DNA of 64,000 nt from Chryseobacterium camelliae (GCF_030818575.1 NZ_JAUTAL010000001.1:3906001-3970000), one strand, 5' to 3'. Positions 45,506 to 53,632 are shown, counted from the first letter of the stretch. Notes: generated by a model not told the origin, from the letters alone. Numbers and translations: made by a program.

Positions 45506-45925
45506 ATGAAACAAGATATTGAAAATAAGCTGATCGGTAAAAACACCAGGCCTACCAGCATGAGGATTCTGGTCTATGACTTCTTAAGTTCTCAGGAAGC
45601 CGCCATGTCCTTATCTGAAATTGAAAATCATTTTGACCATGCGGACAGGACAACCATTTACAGAACGTTAAAAACTTTTGAGGAAAAAGGTATTGTACAC
45701 GGAATTCAGGAAAATGCAACTACCAAATACAAGCTCTGCCATGACGGTTGCAACGAGAATACCCATAAAGACTGGCATCTGCATTTTTACTGTAAAATCT
45801 GCCAGCAGACAACCTGCAAAGAAGATATATCCTTTCCGGAAAACATGCGCACAGATTTTAGGATTGACGAAATCAGGCTTTTTGCCAAAGGGATCTGTGA
45901 AAACTGCCTGGAAAGTTTGCAATAG
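45506..45925 (+). CDS. Fur-family transcriptional regulator (Zur-like candidate)
   Basis: The 139-residue protein has a winged-helix domain (PTSMRILVYDFLSSQEAAMS, LSEIENHFDHADRTTIYRTL) followed by a metal-binding dimer domain. The structural zinc site is formed by two cysteine pairs, FYCKICQQTTC and GICENC. DWHLHFYCK carries the usual His ligands. Fur-family proteins repress genes when bound to Fe, Zn, Mn or peroxide-responsive metal. The next gene, 45 nt downstream, encodes a zinc/cadmium-type efflux ATPase, so a zinc-related function is likely. A role as the Fur that reads the boxes upstream of the SusC genes cannot be excluded. Confidence 0.88.
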   Translation: MKQDIENKLIGKNTRPTSMRILVYDFLSSQEAAMSLSEIENHFDHADRTTIYRTLKTFEEKGIVHGIQENATTKYKLCHDGCNENTHKDWHLHFYCKICQQTTCKEDISFPENMRTDFRIDEIRLFAKGICENCLESLQ

Positions 45926-45970
45926 TATTGCATGCCTTTTCCCTGTAGCTTTGTTTTAAAATTACGAAAT

Positions 45971-47947
45971 ATGGAACAATGCTGCAGCACAAAAACGAAA
46001 GATAAACTCAACAATTCCGAACATACAGGCCACAACCATGATCATGGGCATGACCATTCTCATGATACCGCCGGGAAAACAACACTTCAGATGTTTATGC
46101 CTGCCCTTATTTCGTTTGGAATTCTGCTGTCCGGAATTGTACTGGATAATTTTTCCCAACCCGAATGGTTTTCTGGATGGATCAGGCTCATCTGGTATCT
46201 CATAGCTTATGTTCCTGTAGGACTCCCGGTACTGAAAGAAGCATGGCAGAGCATCATTCACGGGGATGTCTTTTCAGAATTTTTTCTGATGGGTGTGGCT
46301 ACAATAGGAGCTTTTGCCATCGGAGAATATCCTGAAGGTGTTGCAGTAATGCTGTTCTACTCCGTAGGGGAAGTTTTTCAGGCCATGGCTGTGACCCGTG
46401 CAACCACCAATATAAAATCTCTTCTCGACCAGCGACCGGATGAAGTGGTAGTCATCAGGGATTCGCGTACGCACATGGTAAAAGCGGAAACCGTACAAAT
46501 TGGAGAAATCATCCAGCTGAAATCCGGGGAGAAACTGGGACTTGATGGCGAGCTCCTTTCGGAAAAAGCTTCCTTCAACACCGCTGCGCTTACCGGGGAA
46601 AGTAAACCTGATACCAAGATGCAAGGAGAGGCGGTTCTCGCGGGCATGATCAACCTGAATACCGTAAGCCAGGTAAAGGTTACTGCTGCCTATAAAGACA
46701 GCAAGCTGAGTAAAATACTCGAGTTGGTACAGAATGCCACAGCACAGAAGGCACCAACAGAACTCTTTATCCGGAAATTTGCCAAAATATACACGCCGAT
46801 CGTCGTTTTCCTGGCTATAGCCATTACTTTTCTGCCTTACTTCTTTGTGACGGATTATATATTCAGAGACTGGCTGTACAGAGCATTGGTATTTCTTGTG
46901 ATATCATGTCCCTGTGCATTGGTGATTTCCATCCCGTTAGGCTATTTCGGCGGGATAGGCGCCGGAAGCAGGAACGGTATCCTGATCAAGGGAAGTACAT
47001 TTCTGGACAGGCTTGCTACCATTCAGGAAGTTGTCATGGATAAAACAGGAACCTTAACTGAGGGTGTTTTCAAAGTCCAGTCCGCAAATTTTACGGAAGG
47101 AACGGATGTTGCTGAAGTGTTGAAGATGGTCAATGTCCTGGAAAGCAAGAGCACACATCCCGTTGCGACGGCAATTCATCAGTATGCGGGGGCAATAGAT
47201 CATTCAATCGTTGTGGAGAAGGTGGAAGAAATAGCAGGATATGGTATGAAAGCCAGGATCAACGGAAAAGATTTGTTGGTGGGGAATTTCAGGATGATGG
47301 ACCAATTCGGCATCCCTTATAATATCGATGTACAGAATGATACATATACGCTTATTGCGGTTGCTTATGATCATCAATTTGCAGGATACTTTACGATTGC
47401 CGATGCGATTAAACCTGATGCCAGAGCGGCTATTGATCAGCTGAAGGCATTAAAGATCAGAGCAACCATGCTTAGTGGGGATAAATCTTCAGTGGTCAGG
47501 CATGTAGCCGATGAACTGGGAATTGCAAATGCCTACGGTGATCTTTTACCGGAAGATAAGGTTAATAAAGTCAAAGAAATCAAAGCCGGGAACAGAAGCG
47601 TAGCTTTTGTAGGGGATGGGGTCAATGATGCTCCGGTAGTCGCTTTAAGTGATGTAGGGATTGCTATGGGCGGATTGGGAAGTGATGCGACCATAGAAAC
47701 TGCAGATATCGTAATTCAGGATGACAGGCCAGGAAAAATCCCTATGGCCATCTCCATCGGAAGGCAGACCAAGAAAATTGTCTGGCAGAATATTATTCTG
47801 GCATTTGTGGTAAAAGCCGTTGTGCTGATCCTGGGCGCCGGAGGAATTGCCAATATGTGGGAGGCTGTTTTTGCTGACGTAGGCGTAGCATTGCTGGCGA
47901 TTGTGAATGCCGTGCGTATCCAGAGGATGAATTTTAAATTGTCATAA
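45971..47947 (+). CDS. Heavy-metal P1B-type ATPase (Zn/Cd/Co/Pb class)
   Basis: I start at the ATG at 45971, giving 658 residues beginning MEQCCSTKTK and then the His-rich run GHNHDHGHDHSHD. A classical N-terminal HMA domain is absent. The transmembrane metal motif is CPC in VISCPCALVISIPLGYF near residue 312, and the phosphorylation site is VVMDKTGTLTEG near 356. FTGES-type TALTGESKPDTKM, the HP in SKSTHPVATAIH and FVGDGVNDAPVVALSDVGIA complete the P1B set. It would pump divalent metal out of the cytoplasm. Lying behind a Fur-family regulator supports zinc or related metals. A nested inverted repeat follows the gene. Confidence 0.93.
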   Translation: MEQCCSTKTKDKLNNSEHTGHNHDHGHDHSHDTAGKTTLQMFMPALISFGILLSGIVLDNFSQPEWFSGWIRLIWYLIAYVPVGLPVLKEAWQSIIHGDVFSEFFLMGVATIGAFAIGEYPEGVAVMLFYSVGEVFQAMAVTRATTNIKSLLDQRPDEVVVIRDSRTHMVKAETVQIGEIIQLKSGEKLGLDGELLSEKASFNTAALTGESKPDTKMQGEAVLAGMINLNTVSQVKVTAAYKDSKLSKILELVQNATAQKAPTELFIRKFAKIYTPIVVFLAIAITFLPYFFVTDYIFRDWLYRALVFLVISCPCALVISIPLGYFGGIGAGSRNGILIKGSTFLDRLATIQEVVMDKTGTLTEGVFKVQSANFTEGTDVAEVLKMVNVLESKSTHPVATAIHQYAGAIDHSIVVEKVEEIAGYGMKARINGKDLLVGNFRMMDQFGIPYNIDVQNDTYTLIAVAYDHQFAGYFTIADAIKPDARAAIDQLKALKIRATMLSGDKSSVVRHVADELGIANAYGDLLPEDKVNKVKEIKAGNRSVAFVGDGVNDAPVVALSDVGIAMGGLGSDATIETADIVIQDDRPGKIPMAISIGRQTKKIVWQNIILAFVVKAVVLILGAGGIANMWEAVFADVGVALLAIVNAVRIQRMNFKLS

Positions 47948-47948
47948 G

Positions 47949-48028
47949 CACGGTAAAGTGCCCGTGAAATATTAAGGTAGCTTTTGAAAGATCTGTTCAG
48001 AAAGCTACCTTAGTAGCGTTTTACCGTG
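47949..48028. repeat. Nested double inverted repeat after the metal ATPase gene
   Basis: The outer arms CACGGTAAA (47949-47957) and TTTACCGTG (48020-48028) enclose perfect inner 12-bp arms TAAGGTAGCTTT (47973-47984) and AAAGCTACCTTA (48001-48012) with a 16-nt loop. No T run follows, so it is not a simple terminator. It could be a bidirectional transcript end, a protein-binding site or a small mobile repeat. Confidence 0.6.
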
Positions 48029-48082
48029 TAGTTGCCAATACTGACTTTCATCATGACAATACTGTGGAGTGTTTCAAATTTG

Positions 48083-48090
48083 TATCTTTG
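48083..48090 (+). promoter_or_regulatory. -7 element of the copper/redox gene set
   Basis: TATCTTTG matches TAnnTTTG exactly and lies 17 nt before the TTG start at 48108. An ATG at 48069 lies upstream of this element, so a transcript from here could not use it. Confidence 0.55.
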
Positions 48091-48107
48091 TAAGAGATAA
48101 AACCGGT

Positions 48108-48467
48108 TTGAAGTATATCATATCCATATTCATCATCTTTATGATTGCAGTACGTCCTGTGCTGCCACTGGTGAATTATGCTGTGAATTATGATTATATC
48201 ACCAAAAATCTTTGCGAAAACAGAACGGTTCCGCAATCTACCTGTAAAGGTAAATGCTACCTTGAAAAAGAGCTTTCCAAAACGGAAAAACAGTCTGGGA
48301 ATGTTCAGGCGTCAAAAGTTTCTGCTCCGGATCATTTCCTTACCCGTGAAATTCTTTCCGTCACCAATCTTGTAGTCTTCACACAGATGAGCCATAAGGA
48401 TTTCATCTATTCTGATTCATATACCCGGGAATACTGTACCGGTGTTTTCCATCCTCCATTGTGCTGA
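48108..48467 (+). CDS. Small membrane-anchored protein with CxGKCYL motif, copy 1 (TTG start)
   Basis: The 119-residue protein starts with a hydrophobic helix (MKYIISIFIIFMIAVRPVLP) followed by LVNYAVNYDYITKNLCENRT and TCKGKCYLEKELSK. The C-terminus ends in FHPPLC. A second gene 2.1 kb downstream encodes a paralogue with the same layout: RPxxPLxxYAVNYxYI, a Cys, then CxGKCYLxKEL and a terminal F-x-PP. The three conserved Cys residues look like a metal or disulfide site on the periplasmic side. I chose TTG at 48108 because the alignment with the paralogue starts there and the promoter element excludes the upstream ATG. I know no named family. The neighbours suggest copper handling. Confidence 0.72.
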   Translation: MKYIISIFIIFMIAVRPVLPLVNYAVNYDYITKNLCENRTVPQSTCKGKCYLEKELSKTEKQSGNVQASKVSAPDHFLTREILSVTNLVVFTQMSHKDFIYSDSYTREYCTGVFHPPLC

Positions 48468-48594
48468 CCCAGATATGATCATTCTGATTGCTGAAATCAG
48501 TGGCAGATCAGTAGTCTGTTAAGTATTCTTTAAGATTCAGGTTGAATATAAATATACCTGTTCGGAATCAGTATTATTTTAATTACCTTTAACA

Positions 48595-48870
48595 ATGAAA
48601 AAGCATCTTTTTCTGACGTTTCTTACGTCAGTATCTTTATGTGCCTGCGCTCAGGAGGCTCCTAAAGTAAAACATAAAAAAACAGTGACCCTGTCTGAGC
48701 AGGAGCTCAAGAATATTAAGGTTGTAAACGCCGAAGATCCGGTATGTCATATGAAGACGGCCGAGTTTTTAAAAGATACGGCTGTTTACCAGCATAAAAC
48801 GTACGGTTTTTGCAGTGCTTCGTGCAAAGAAGAATTTAAAAAAAGACCAGCCAAGTATGTCCGCCAGTAA
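48595..48870 (+). CDS. YHS-domain lipoprotein
   Basis: The 91-residue protein has a lipoprotein signal MKKHLFLTFLTSVSLCACAQ with Cys16 or Cys18 as lipidation site. A short Lys-rich linker follows, then a YHS domain: DPVCHMKTAEFLKDTAVYQH and YGFCSASCKEEFKKRPAKYV. The conserved CxM and CSxxC cysteines are metal-ligand candidates. YHS domains are often found in copper-related proteins, including P1B ATPases and multicopper enzymes. The stop overlaps the start of the Sco1 gene by 14 bp, which implies coupled translation and a shared function in the envelope. Confidence 0.86.
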   Translation: MKKHLFLTFLTSVSLCACAQEAPKVKHKKTVTLSEQELKNIKVVNAEDPVCHMKTAEFLKDTAVYQHKTYGFCSASCKEEFKKRPAKYVRQ

Positions 48871-49540
48871 GAAGAAAACCAGTAATGCCAAAAACAAAAT
48901 CATCATTCCCCTGGTGGTTTTTGCCCTCCTGTTCGTCGGGATTGGTATCGGGATGAGCTATTTCAGGAGCAGCCTGTACACGGTGATGAAAGTCCCGGAT
49001 TTTGAACTGACGGATCAGAACAACAAAAAGGTTACTCCAAAAGATATGCTGGGAAAAGTATACCTTGTTGAGTTTTTTTTCAGCCGTTGTCCAACCATCT
49101 GTCCTGTAATGAACAGCAATATGAAGGTCATTAACAATGAAATTAAAAATCCGGATTTCGGAATTCTTTCTATCAGCATAGATCCTGATCATGATACTCC
49201 GGAAAACTTACGTCAGCATGCGGAAAGCCTGGGAATTCACTCACCGGATTGGCATTTTCTTACCGGGAACAGGGCATATATCGGAAAGCTTGCGGATCAA
49301 TTCAATATTTATGTAGGCGACCAGGAAGATCAGGCGGAAAGCCTTAATCACAGTGGTATGATTGCCTTGGTAGACCGTGAAGGCAACATCCGGTGCAGAT
49401 ATAATAAAGATCATATGCCGATCCTTTATTATTCTGGCCTGAATTACGCCGATCCCGACGGTAAAACACCGGATTTGCGGGGCAAATACCATCCTGACCG
49501 TGAAAAACTGATTGAAGACATTAAGAAATTACTACAGTAA
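48857..49540 (+). CDS. Sco1/SenC-family copper chaperone or thiol oxidoreductase
   Basis: Starting at the ATG at 48857, the 227-residue protein has a basic N-terminus, one membrane helix (IIIPLVVFALLFVGIGIGMS) and a thioredoxin-fold domain. The copper-binding CxxxC is in FFSRCPTICPVMNSNM near residue 80, and the third ligand His is in LNHSGMIALVDREG near residue 170. SISIDPDHDTPENLRQHAES is also typical of the family. Sco proteins deliver copper to the CuA site of cytochrome c oxidase or maintain its thiols. I chose this start because it leaves the membrane helix close to the N-terminus; an earlier in-frame codon lies further inside the YHS gene. Confidence 0.93.
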   Translation: MSASKKKTSNAKNKIIIPLVVFALLFVGIGIGMSYFRSSLYTVMKVPDFELTDQNNKKVTPKDMLGKVYLVEFFFSRCPTICPVMNSNMKVINNEIKNPDFGILSISIDPDHDTPENLRQHAESLGIHSPDWHFLTGNRAYIGKLADQFNIYVGDQEDQAESLNHSGMIALVDREGNIRCRYNKDHMPILYYSGLNYADPDGKTPDLRGKYHPDREKLIEDIKKLLQ

Positions 49541-49569
49541 TATAATACGAACCATTAAAAAAGAATAGT

Positions 49570-50244
49570 ATGAAAATTTTAAAAGTAGCCGCTTTAAGTG
49601 CGGTTTTCGCAGCACAGTTTGCCATGGCGCAGTTTAAGCAGACTCCATTGCCGTACGCTTATGATGCATTGGAAGGATCAATAGATGCTAAAACAATGGA
49701 AATTCATTACACCAAGCACGCAGCAGGGTATGTTACCAACCTGAATAAAGCTATTGCAGGAACACCTCAGGAAAAACAGACTTTAATACAGATTCTTTCG
49801 GGGGTATCTAAACTGAGCCCGGCAGTACGGAATAATGCCGGCGGGCATTACAACCATGAATTGTTCTGGACCATCCTTACCCCTGAGAAAAACACTCAGC
49901 CATCGGCTCAGCTGTCGAAAGCCATTACGGCTACTTTCGGAAGCATGGATGCGCTGAAGGAAAAAATGAGCAAAGCGGGAGCTGACCGTTTCGGATCAGG
50001 GTGGGCCTGGCTTTCTGTGGATAAAAATGGTAAACTTTTCGTGTCTTCCACCCCTAACCAGGATAATCCTCTGATGGATGTAGTGGAAGAGAAAGGCACA
50101 CCGATCTTAGGAATTGACGTATGGGAACATGCTTATTACCTGAAATATCAGAACAAGAGGGCTGATTACCTTACCGCCATCTGGAACATCATCAACTGGA
50201 AAGAAGTAAGCAAAAGGTATGAAGATGCCCTGATGAAAAAGTAA
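49570..50244 (+). CDS. Exported Mn/Fe superoxide dismutase
   Basis: The 224-residue protein has a signal peptide (MKILKVAALSAVFAAQFAMA) before the normal SOD start QFKQTPLPYAYDALEGSID. The metal ligands are visible: His in IHYTKHAAGYV, His in NAGGHYNHELFWTIL, and Asp and His in GIDVWEHAYYLKYQ. GSGWAWLSVDKNGKL and STPNQDNPLMD are conserved, and the Gln in NQDNP is more like the manganese type. It converts superoxide to peroxide in the periplasm. Bacterial Mn/Fe SODs are mostly cytoplasmic, so export is notable here. Its position among copper-linked genes suggests defence against metal-catalysed oxidative stress. Confidence 0.95.
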   Translation: MKILKVAALSAVFAAQFAMAQFKQTPLPYAYDALEGSIDAKTMEIHYTKHAAGYVTNLNKAIAGTPQEKQTLIQILSGVSKLSPAVRNNAGGHYNHELFWTILTPEKNTQPSAQLSKAITATFGSMDALKEKMSKAGADRFGSGWAWLSVDKNGKLFVSSTPNQDNPLMDVVEEKGTPILGIDVWEHAYYLKYQNKRADYLTAIWNIINWKEVSKRYEDALMKK

Positions 50245-50247
50245 TTC

Positions 50248-50613
50248 ATGAAATTTTTTTGCAGCATATTCCTCATCTTTTACATGGTGTTCAGGCCTCT
50301 GATCCCCCTGGCGGAATATGCTGTAAATTATAGATACATTGCTGAGGTGCTGTGTATCAACAAAGCTAAACCGGAGCTCCATTGCAACGGAAAATGCTAC
50401 CTGAGCAAAGAGCTGGCAAAAAACAGTGATGCTCCTTCACCTCTGGATAAAGTAAAAAATTCAGGGCAGAAAATCCTGGACATCTATCTTCTTCCGGGCA
50501 TTACGGCTATTCAGCACGTTGCCGGATTCTCTTCAGAATATATCAGTTTCGCCTACCGGAAAGCATATGCCTTCCTTTTTCTTTATTCTATCTTCAGGCC
50601 TCCGGTTTTTTAA
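50248..50613 (+). CDS. Small membrane-anchored protein with CxGKCYL motif, copy 2
   Basis: The 121-residue protein begins MKFFCSIFLIFYMVFRPLIP, a membrane helix, followed by LAEYAVNYRYIAEVLCINKA and HCNGKCYLSKELAKN, and ends YSIFRPPVF. It matches the protein encoded at 48108 in the order and spacing of RPxxPL, YAVNYxYI, LC and CxGKCYLxKELxK. The start lies 3 nt after the SOD stop. The conserved cysteines and Lys-rich motif may bind metal or a partner protein. The two copies flank the YHS, Sco1 and SOD genes. I see no known domain name. Confidence 0.75.
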   Translation: MKFFCSIFLIFYMVFRPLIPLAEYAVNYRYIAEVLCINKAKPELHCNGKCYLSKELAKNSDAPSPLDKVKNSGQKILDIYLLPGITAIQHVAGFSSEYISFAYRKAYAFLFLYSIFRPPVF

Positions 50614-50734
50614 GTTGTATTTTAAATTTCAGGCTGCCGGCAGCAAATCAACGGGCAGTCAACGCCGTCATTTTAAACTTAAAATGGCTCTGTATCCTTA
50701 TATCAATACTTAAAATCCAACTAAAAAATCAACA

Positions 50735-51562
50735 ATGAAAATTTCTAAATTTATATTCCTATTCCTAATGGCCTTCAGTCTTACCATAGTCAGTTCATGT
50801 AGCAGCAATGACGAAGATGACCCAGCAGATGTAACACCGGGAAAGCTGCAGCTGAAATTTGAGAATGGTTTCAGTAACCTGGGCGGCATTGTGCTTAATC
50901 AGACAACCCAGATTTCTTCTTCCTGGCAGAGACATCAGTTCTCTACCTTAAAGTATATCATCAGCAATATCGTTTTAATCGATGAAAACGGAGCGGAATT
51001 TAAATACCATTACAACGATCCTGATCATGGTGCTTTTATCATAGACCAGGCAGAAGCTTCCGCAGGAATTAATTATATCAACCTCAGTGAAGTGCCTAAA
51101 AATAATTACAAGAAAATCAGGTTCGGACTGGGAATTAGCCAGTCTGCTTACCTTTTAGGACAAAACGGACAGGGAGAATTCTGGGCGAAAGCTAAAACGG
51201 CAGGGATGACGTGGTCATGGGCAGCAGGGTATATTTTTACAAAGCTGGAAGGAAAATACGGAAGTACTTCCGCTGATACGGCTTTTATGAATCATTGTGG
51301 TAATATGGGAAATGTTACAGCGAACAATACGCCTGACCTGTACCGTGAAATTACTTTGGACCTTCCGGTGAAAGCAAGGGTTACCACTTCCATCACTCCG
51401 TCTATTCATATGTTGGCGGATTTCAATCAGTACTTGAGCGGAGCAACTCCTATTACGCTGAATGCATCCAATGATATGGCGATGGGTTCCAGTCAGCACC
51501 TGGTAAATATCACCAATAATCTGACGGCCATGTTCAAAGTAGATCATGTGCACAATGATTAG
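50735..51562 (+). CDS. MbnP-like copper-binding lipoprotein
   Basis: The 275-residue protein has a lipoprotein signal (MKISKFIFLFLMAFSLTIVS followed by SCSSN). The mature protein has LQLKFENGFSNLGGIVLNQT and the block FSTLKYIISNIVLIDENG. AGMTWSWAAGYIFTKLEGKY is the conserved Trp-rich motif, and there is a His-rich end (FKVDHVHND). MbnP proteins bind copper, and a partner MbnH oxidises a Trp of MbnP to kynurenine. The next gene encodes just such a dihaem protein and overlaps this one by 17 bp, a strong contextual argument. It should sit in the periplasm or at the outer membrane. The gene begins 121 nt after the CxGKCYL gene. Confidence 0.87.
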   Translation: MKISKFIFLFLMAFSLTIVSSCSSNDEDDPADVTPGKLQLKFENGFSNLGGIVLNQTTQISSSWQRHQFSTLKYIISNIVLIDENGAEFKYHYNDPDHGAFIIDQAEASAGINYINLSEVPKNNYKKIRFGLGISQSAYLLGQNGQGEFWAKAKTAGMTWSWAAGYIFTKLEGKYGSTSADTAFMNHCGNMGNVTANNTPDLYREITLDLPVKARVTTSITPSIHMLADFNQYLSGATPITLNASNDMAMGSSQHLVNITNNLTAMFKVDHVHND

Positions 51563-52631
51563 GGTGATCCGGCAATTCCGGGGCAGAAAGAAAGTTCTGC
51601 TCCGGATTTCCCTTATCCTTACACTGGCCGTTTTAACTTCCTGTTCCGATGAGTTTGAAGGAGAGCCCATCAACCGGAATGAATCGTACCCATTGGAAAT
51701 ACCCGGATATTTTCCTGAGATGACTTTTGACCTCACAGGCAATCCGGTTACTGTAAATGGGGTGGCATTAGGTAAAAAACTCTTTTATGACGGCAGGTTA
51801 TCCGGAAACAATACTATTTCCTGCGGGTTTTGCCACATCCAGGAATATGCCTTTACACATCACGGCCATACAGTAAGCCATGGAATCAATGACAGGCTTG
51901 GAATACGCAATGCACCTCCGATACAGAATATGGCCTTCCTGAAGAATTACACCTGGGACGGCGTCAGCCACAACCTGGATGAGCGTTCGCTGGTCCCCAT
52001 TACAACGGATTTTGAAATGGACAGCAATATGCCGGAAGTGGTTAACAAACTCAATGCTGATGCTCAGTACAAAACATTGTTCAAAGCAGCTTTCGGGGAT
52101 GATCAGATTACGGGGCAAAAGGTTTTACAGGCTTTATCACAGTTTATGGTGACCATGATTTCTGCGGATTCAAGATATGACCGCTATAAAAAGGGACTCA
52201 TTGACTTTACCGCTGATGAAAAGCAGGGAATGGCACTATTCAATAATAAATGTGCTTCGTGTCATTCGGGGGAACTGTTTACGGATCAGACATTCAGGAA
52301 TACCGGGATGTACTATAATCCCCAGCTAGATGACCGGGGACGATACAGGGTTACGTTGGACTGGAATGATAATATGAAGTTCAGGGTGCCCAGCCTCAGG
52401 AATGTAGAATATACCGCGCCGTATATGCATGATGGCCGGCTGTATACGCTGGATGCGGTCTTAAACTTTTACTCCGACCATGTGGAAAACCAGCCTAATC
52501 TCGATCCGCTGCTGAAACAGAACGGAACTATTGGAATCCCCATGACCAGTCAGGAAAAGCAACTGATCATTGCATTCCTGAAAACCCTTTCAGACCAGAA
52601 TTTTATTTCTAATCCTAAATTTTCAGAATAA
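51546..52631 (+). CDS. Dihaem cytochrome c peroxidase-like protein (MbnH-type)
   Basis: The 361-residue protein has a basic N-terminus and lipoprotein-like signal ending in LTSCSDE. It has two c-type haem motifs: CGFCH near residue 92 and CASCH near residue 235. GKKLFYDGRLSGNNTISCGF, RNAPPIQNMAF and FRVPSLRNVEYTAPYMHDG are typical of the bacterial cytochrome c peroxidase/MauG superfamily. As partner of the MbnP-like protein it is more likely an MbnH-type enzyme that uses high-valent haem to modify Trp. Two in-frame ATG codons (51546, 51555) could start it; both overlap the mbnP-like gene. It would act in the periplasm. Confidence 0.87.
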   Translation: MCTMIRVIRQFRGRKKVLLRISLILTLAVLTSCSDEFEGEPINRNESYPLEIPGYFPEMTFDLTGNPVTVNGVALGKKLFYDGRLSGNNTISCGFCHIQEYAFTHHGHTVSHGINDRLGIRNAPPIQNMAFLKNYTWDGVSHNLDERSLVPITTDFEMDSNMPEVVNKLNADAQYKTLFKAAFGDDQITGQKVLQALSQFMVTMISADSRYDRYKKGLIDFTADEKQGMALFNNKCASCHSGELFTDQTFRNTGMYYNPQLDDRGRYRVTLDWNDNMKFRVPSLRNVEYTAPYMHDGRLYTLDAVLNFYSDHVENQPNLDPLLKQNGTIGIPMTSQEKQLIIAFLKTLSDQNFISNPKFSE

Positions 52632-52641
52632 TACCACCCTA

Positions 52642-53586
52642 ATGAAGAAGTTTATCCTTGCAATCACCTGTATATGGGGAACTCTCACCTTTGCCAGAGA
52701 AACTCGTGACAGCATTGCTGTATTTAAAAATGATATCAATGATATTGTCCTGGACGACTGTGATGCCTGTGGCTGTGCTGCAGGAAACGGATCATCAGGA
52801 TTTGAATCATTGCTCAATCCTCAGTTTATCGGAATTAAGTATTTTGCACAGCACTATAAAGCTAAAGAGAATTTGTTTGTAAAAGACCTTACTCAGGACC
52901 AGTATTTCAATACCCTACAGTTGTGGGGTAGGGTGCCCGTAACTAAAAATCTGAGCTTATACGCCAGCCTTCCTTTTCATTTTCATGATAAAAAAAACAT
53001 GCAGGGTGATATCAGGATCAGCGGGGTAGGCGACATGAACCTGATGGGAATTTACAGCATCCTAAAATCTGAAGCTAAAGTGCATCAGCTGAATGCCGGA
53101 GCCGGTATAAAAATCCCTTTGGGCAGGTTTGATGAAAAAGGAATCTCAGGAGTCAATCCCAGTTTTCAGCTGGGGACGGGCAGCTGGGATTATCAGATGG
53201 TACTGAACTACCAATACCGTAAAGGAAATGCCGCAGTCATCATCAACACAGATTACACGGTAAAAACGGAAAATAAAAAGCATTACCGGTTTGGCAATCA
53301 GTGGAATTATGCTGCCACGGGATTTTATCAGCTGCTGACCGGTAAGGATATCGTATTTTCTGTAAAGACCGGCATACAGGGGGAGGTATATGATGGTAAC
53401 CGTCAGTTTTCAGAACCGTTGCCCAATACCGCCGGTAGTGCCCTGTATGGAAAGCTGGGATTTGAAGCGGCTTATAAAAGATTCAGCCTGGGCAGTGAAG
53501 TGATGCTTCCGGCTTATTCCCATCTTGCCGGAGGTGATATTGAAGCCAAATCGAGGTTCAGCATTTTCCTGAATATTGGAATATAA
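52642..53586 (+). CDS. Outer-membrane beta-barrel with Cys-rich N-terminus
   Basis: The 314-residue protein has a signal peptide (MKKFILAITCIWGTLTFA) and, soon after, the cysteine cluster DDCDACGCAAGNGSSG near residues 43-56. The remainder is made of alternating beta strands (LWGRVPVTKNLSLYASLPFH, HQLNAGAGIKIPLGRFDEKG, YDGNRQF) ending FSIFLNIGI, consistent with a barrel of 12-14 strands. The CDACGC motif before a barrel and the position directly after MbnP/MbnH-type genes suggest a metal-related transporter or receptor. I do not know an established name. It is 10 nt from the peroxidase gene and is the last gene of the set. Confidence 0.75.
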   Translation: MKKFILAITCIWGTLTFARETRDSIAVFKNDINDIVLDDCDACGCAAGNGSSGFESLLNPQFIGIKYFAQHYKAKENLFVKDLTQDQYFNTLQLWGRVPVTKNLSLYASLPFHFHDKKNMQGDIRISGVGDMNLMGIYSILKSEAKVHQLNAGAGIKIPLGRFDEKGISGVNPSFQLGTGSWDYQMVLNYQYRKGNAAVIINTDYTVKTENKKHYRFGNQWNYAATGFYQLLTGKDIVFSVKTGIQGEVYDGNRQFSEPLPNTAGSALYGKLGFEAAYKRFSLGSEVMLPAYSHLAGGDIEAKSRFSIFLNIGI

Positions 53587-53632
53587 TCCGGACTGCCGGT
53601 AAGTCTTCCCAGTTCCCGGCTATATAATTTTT

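Noticed and set aside
45932..45970. Longer start for the metal ATPase
   Set aside because: The extra residues are unlike the family, and the ATG at 45971 leaves a normal Cys/His-rich N-terminus.
50633..50644. Perfect palindrome GCTGCCGGCAGC considered as a terminator or operator
   Set aside because: It has no T run and is a single 12-bp palindrome; too little to support a call.
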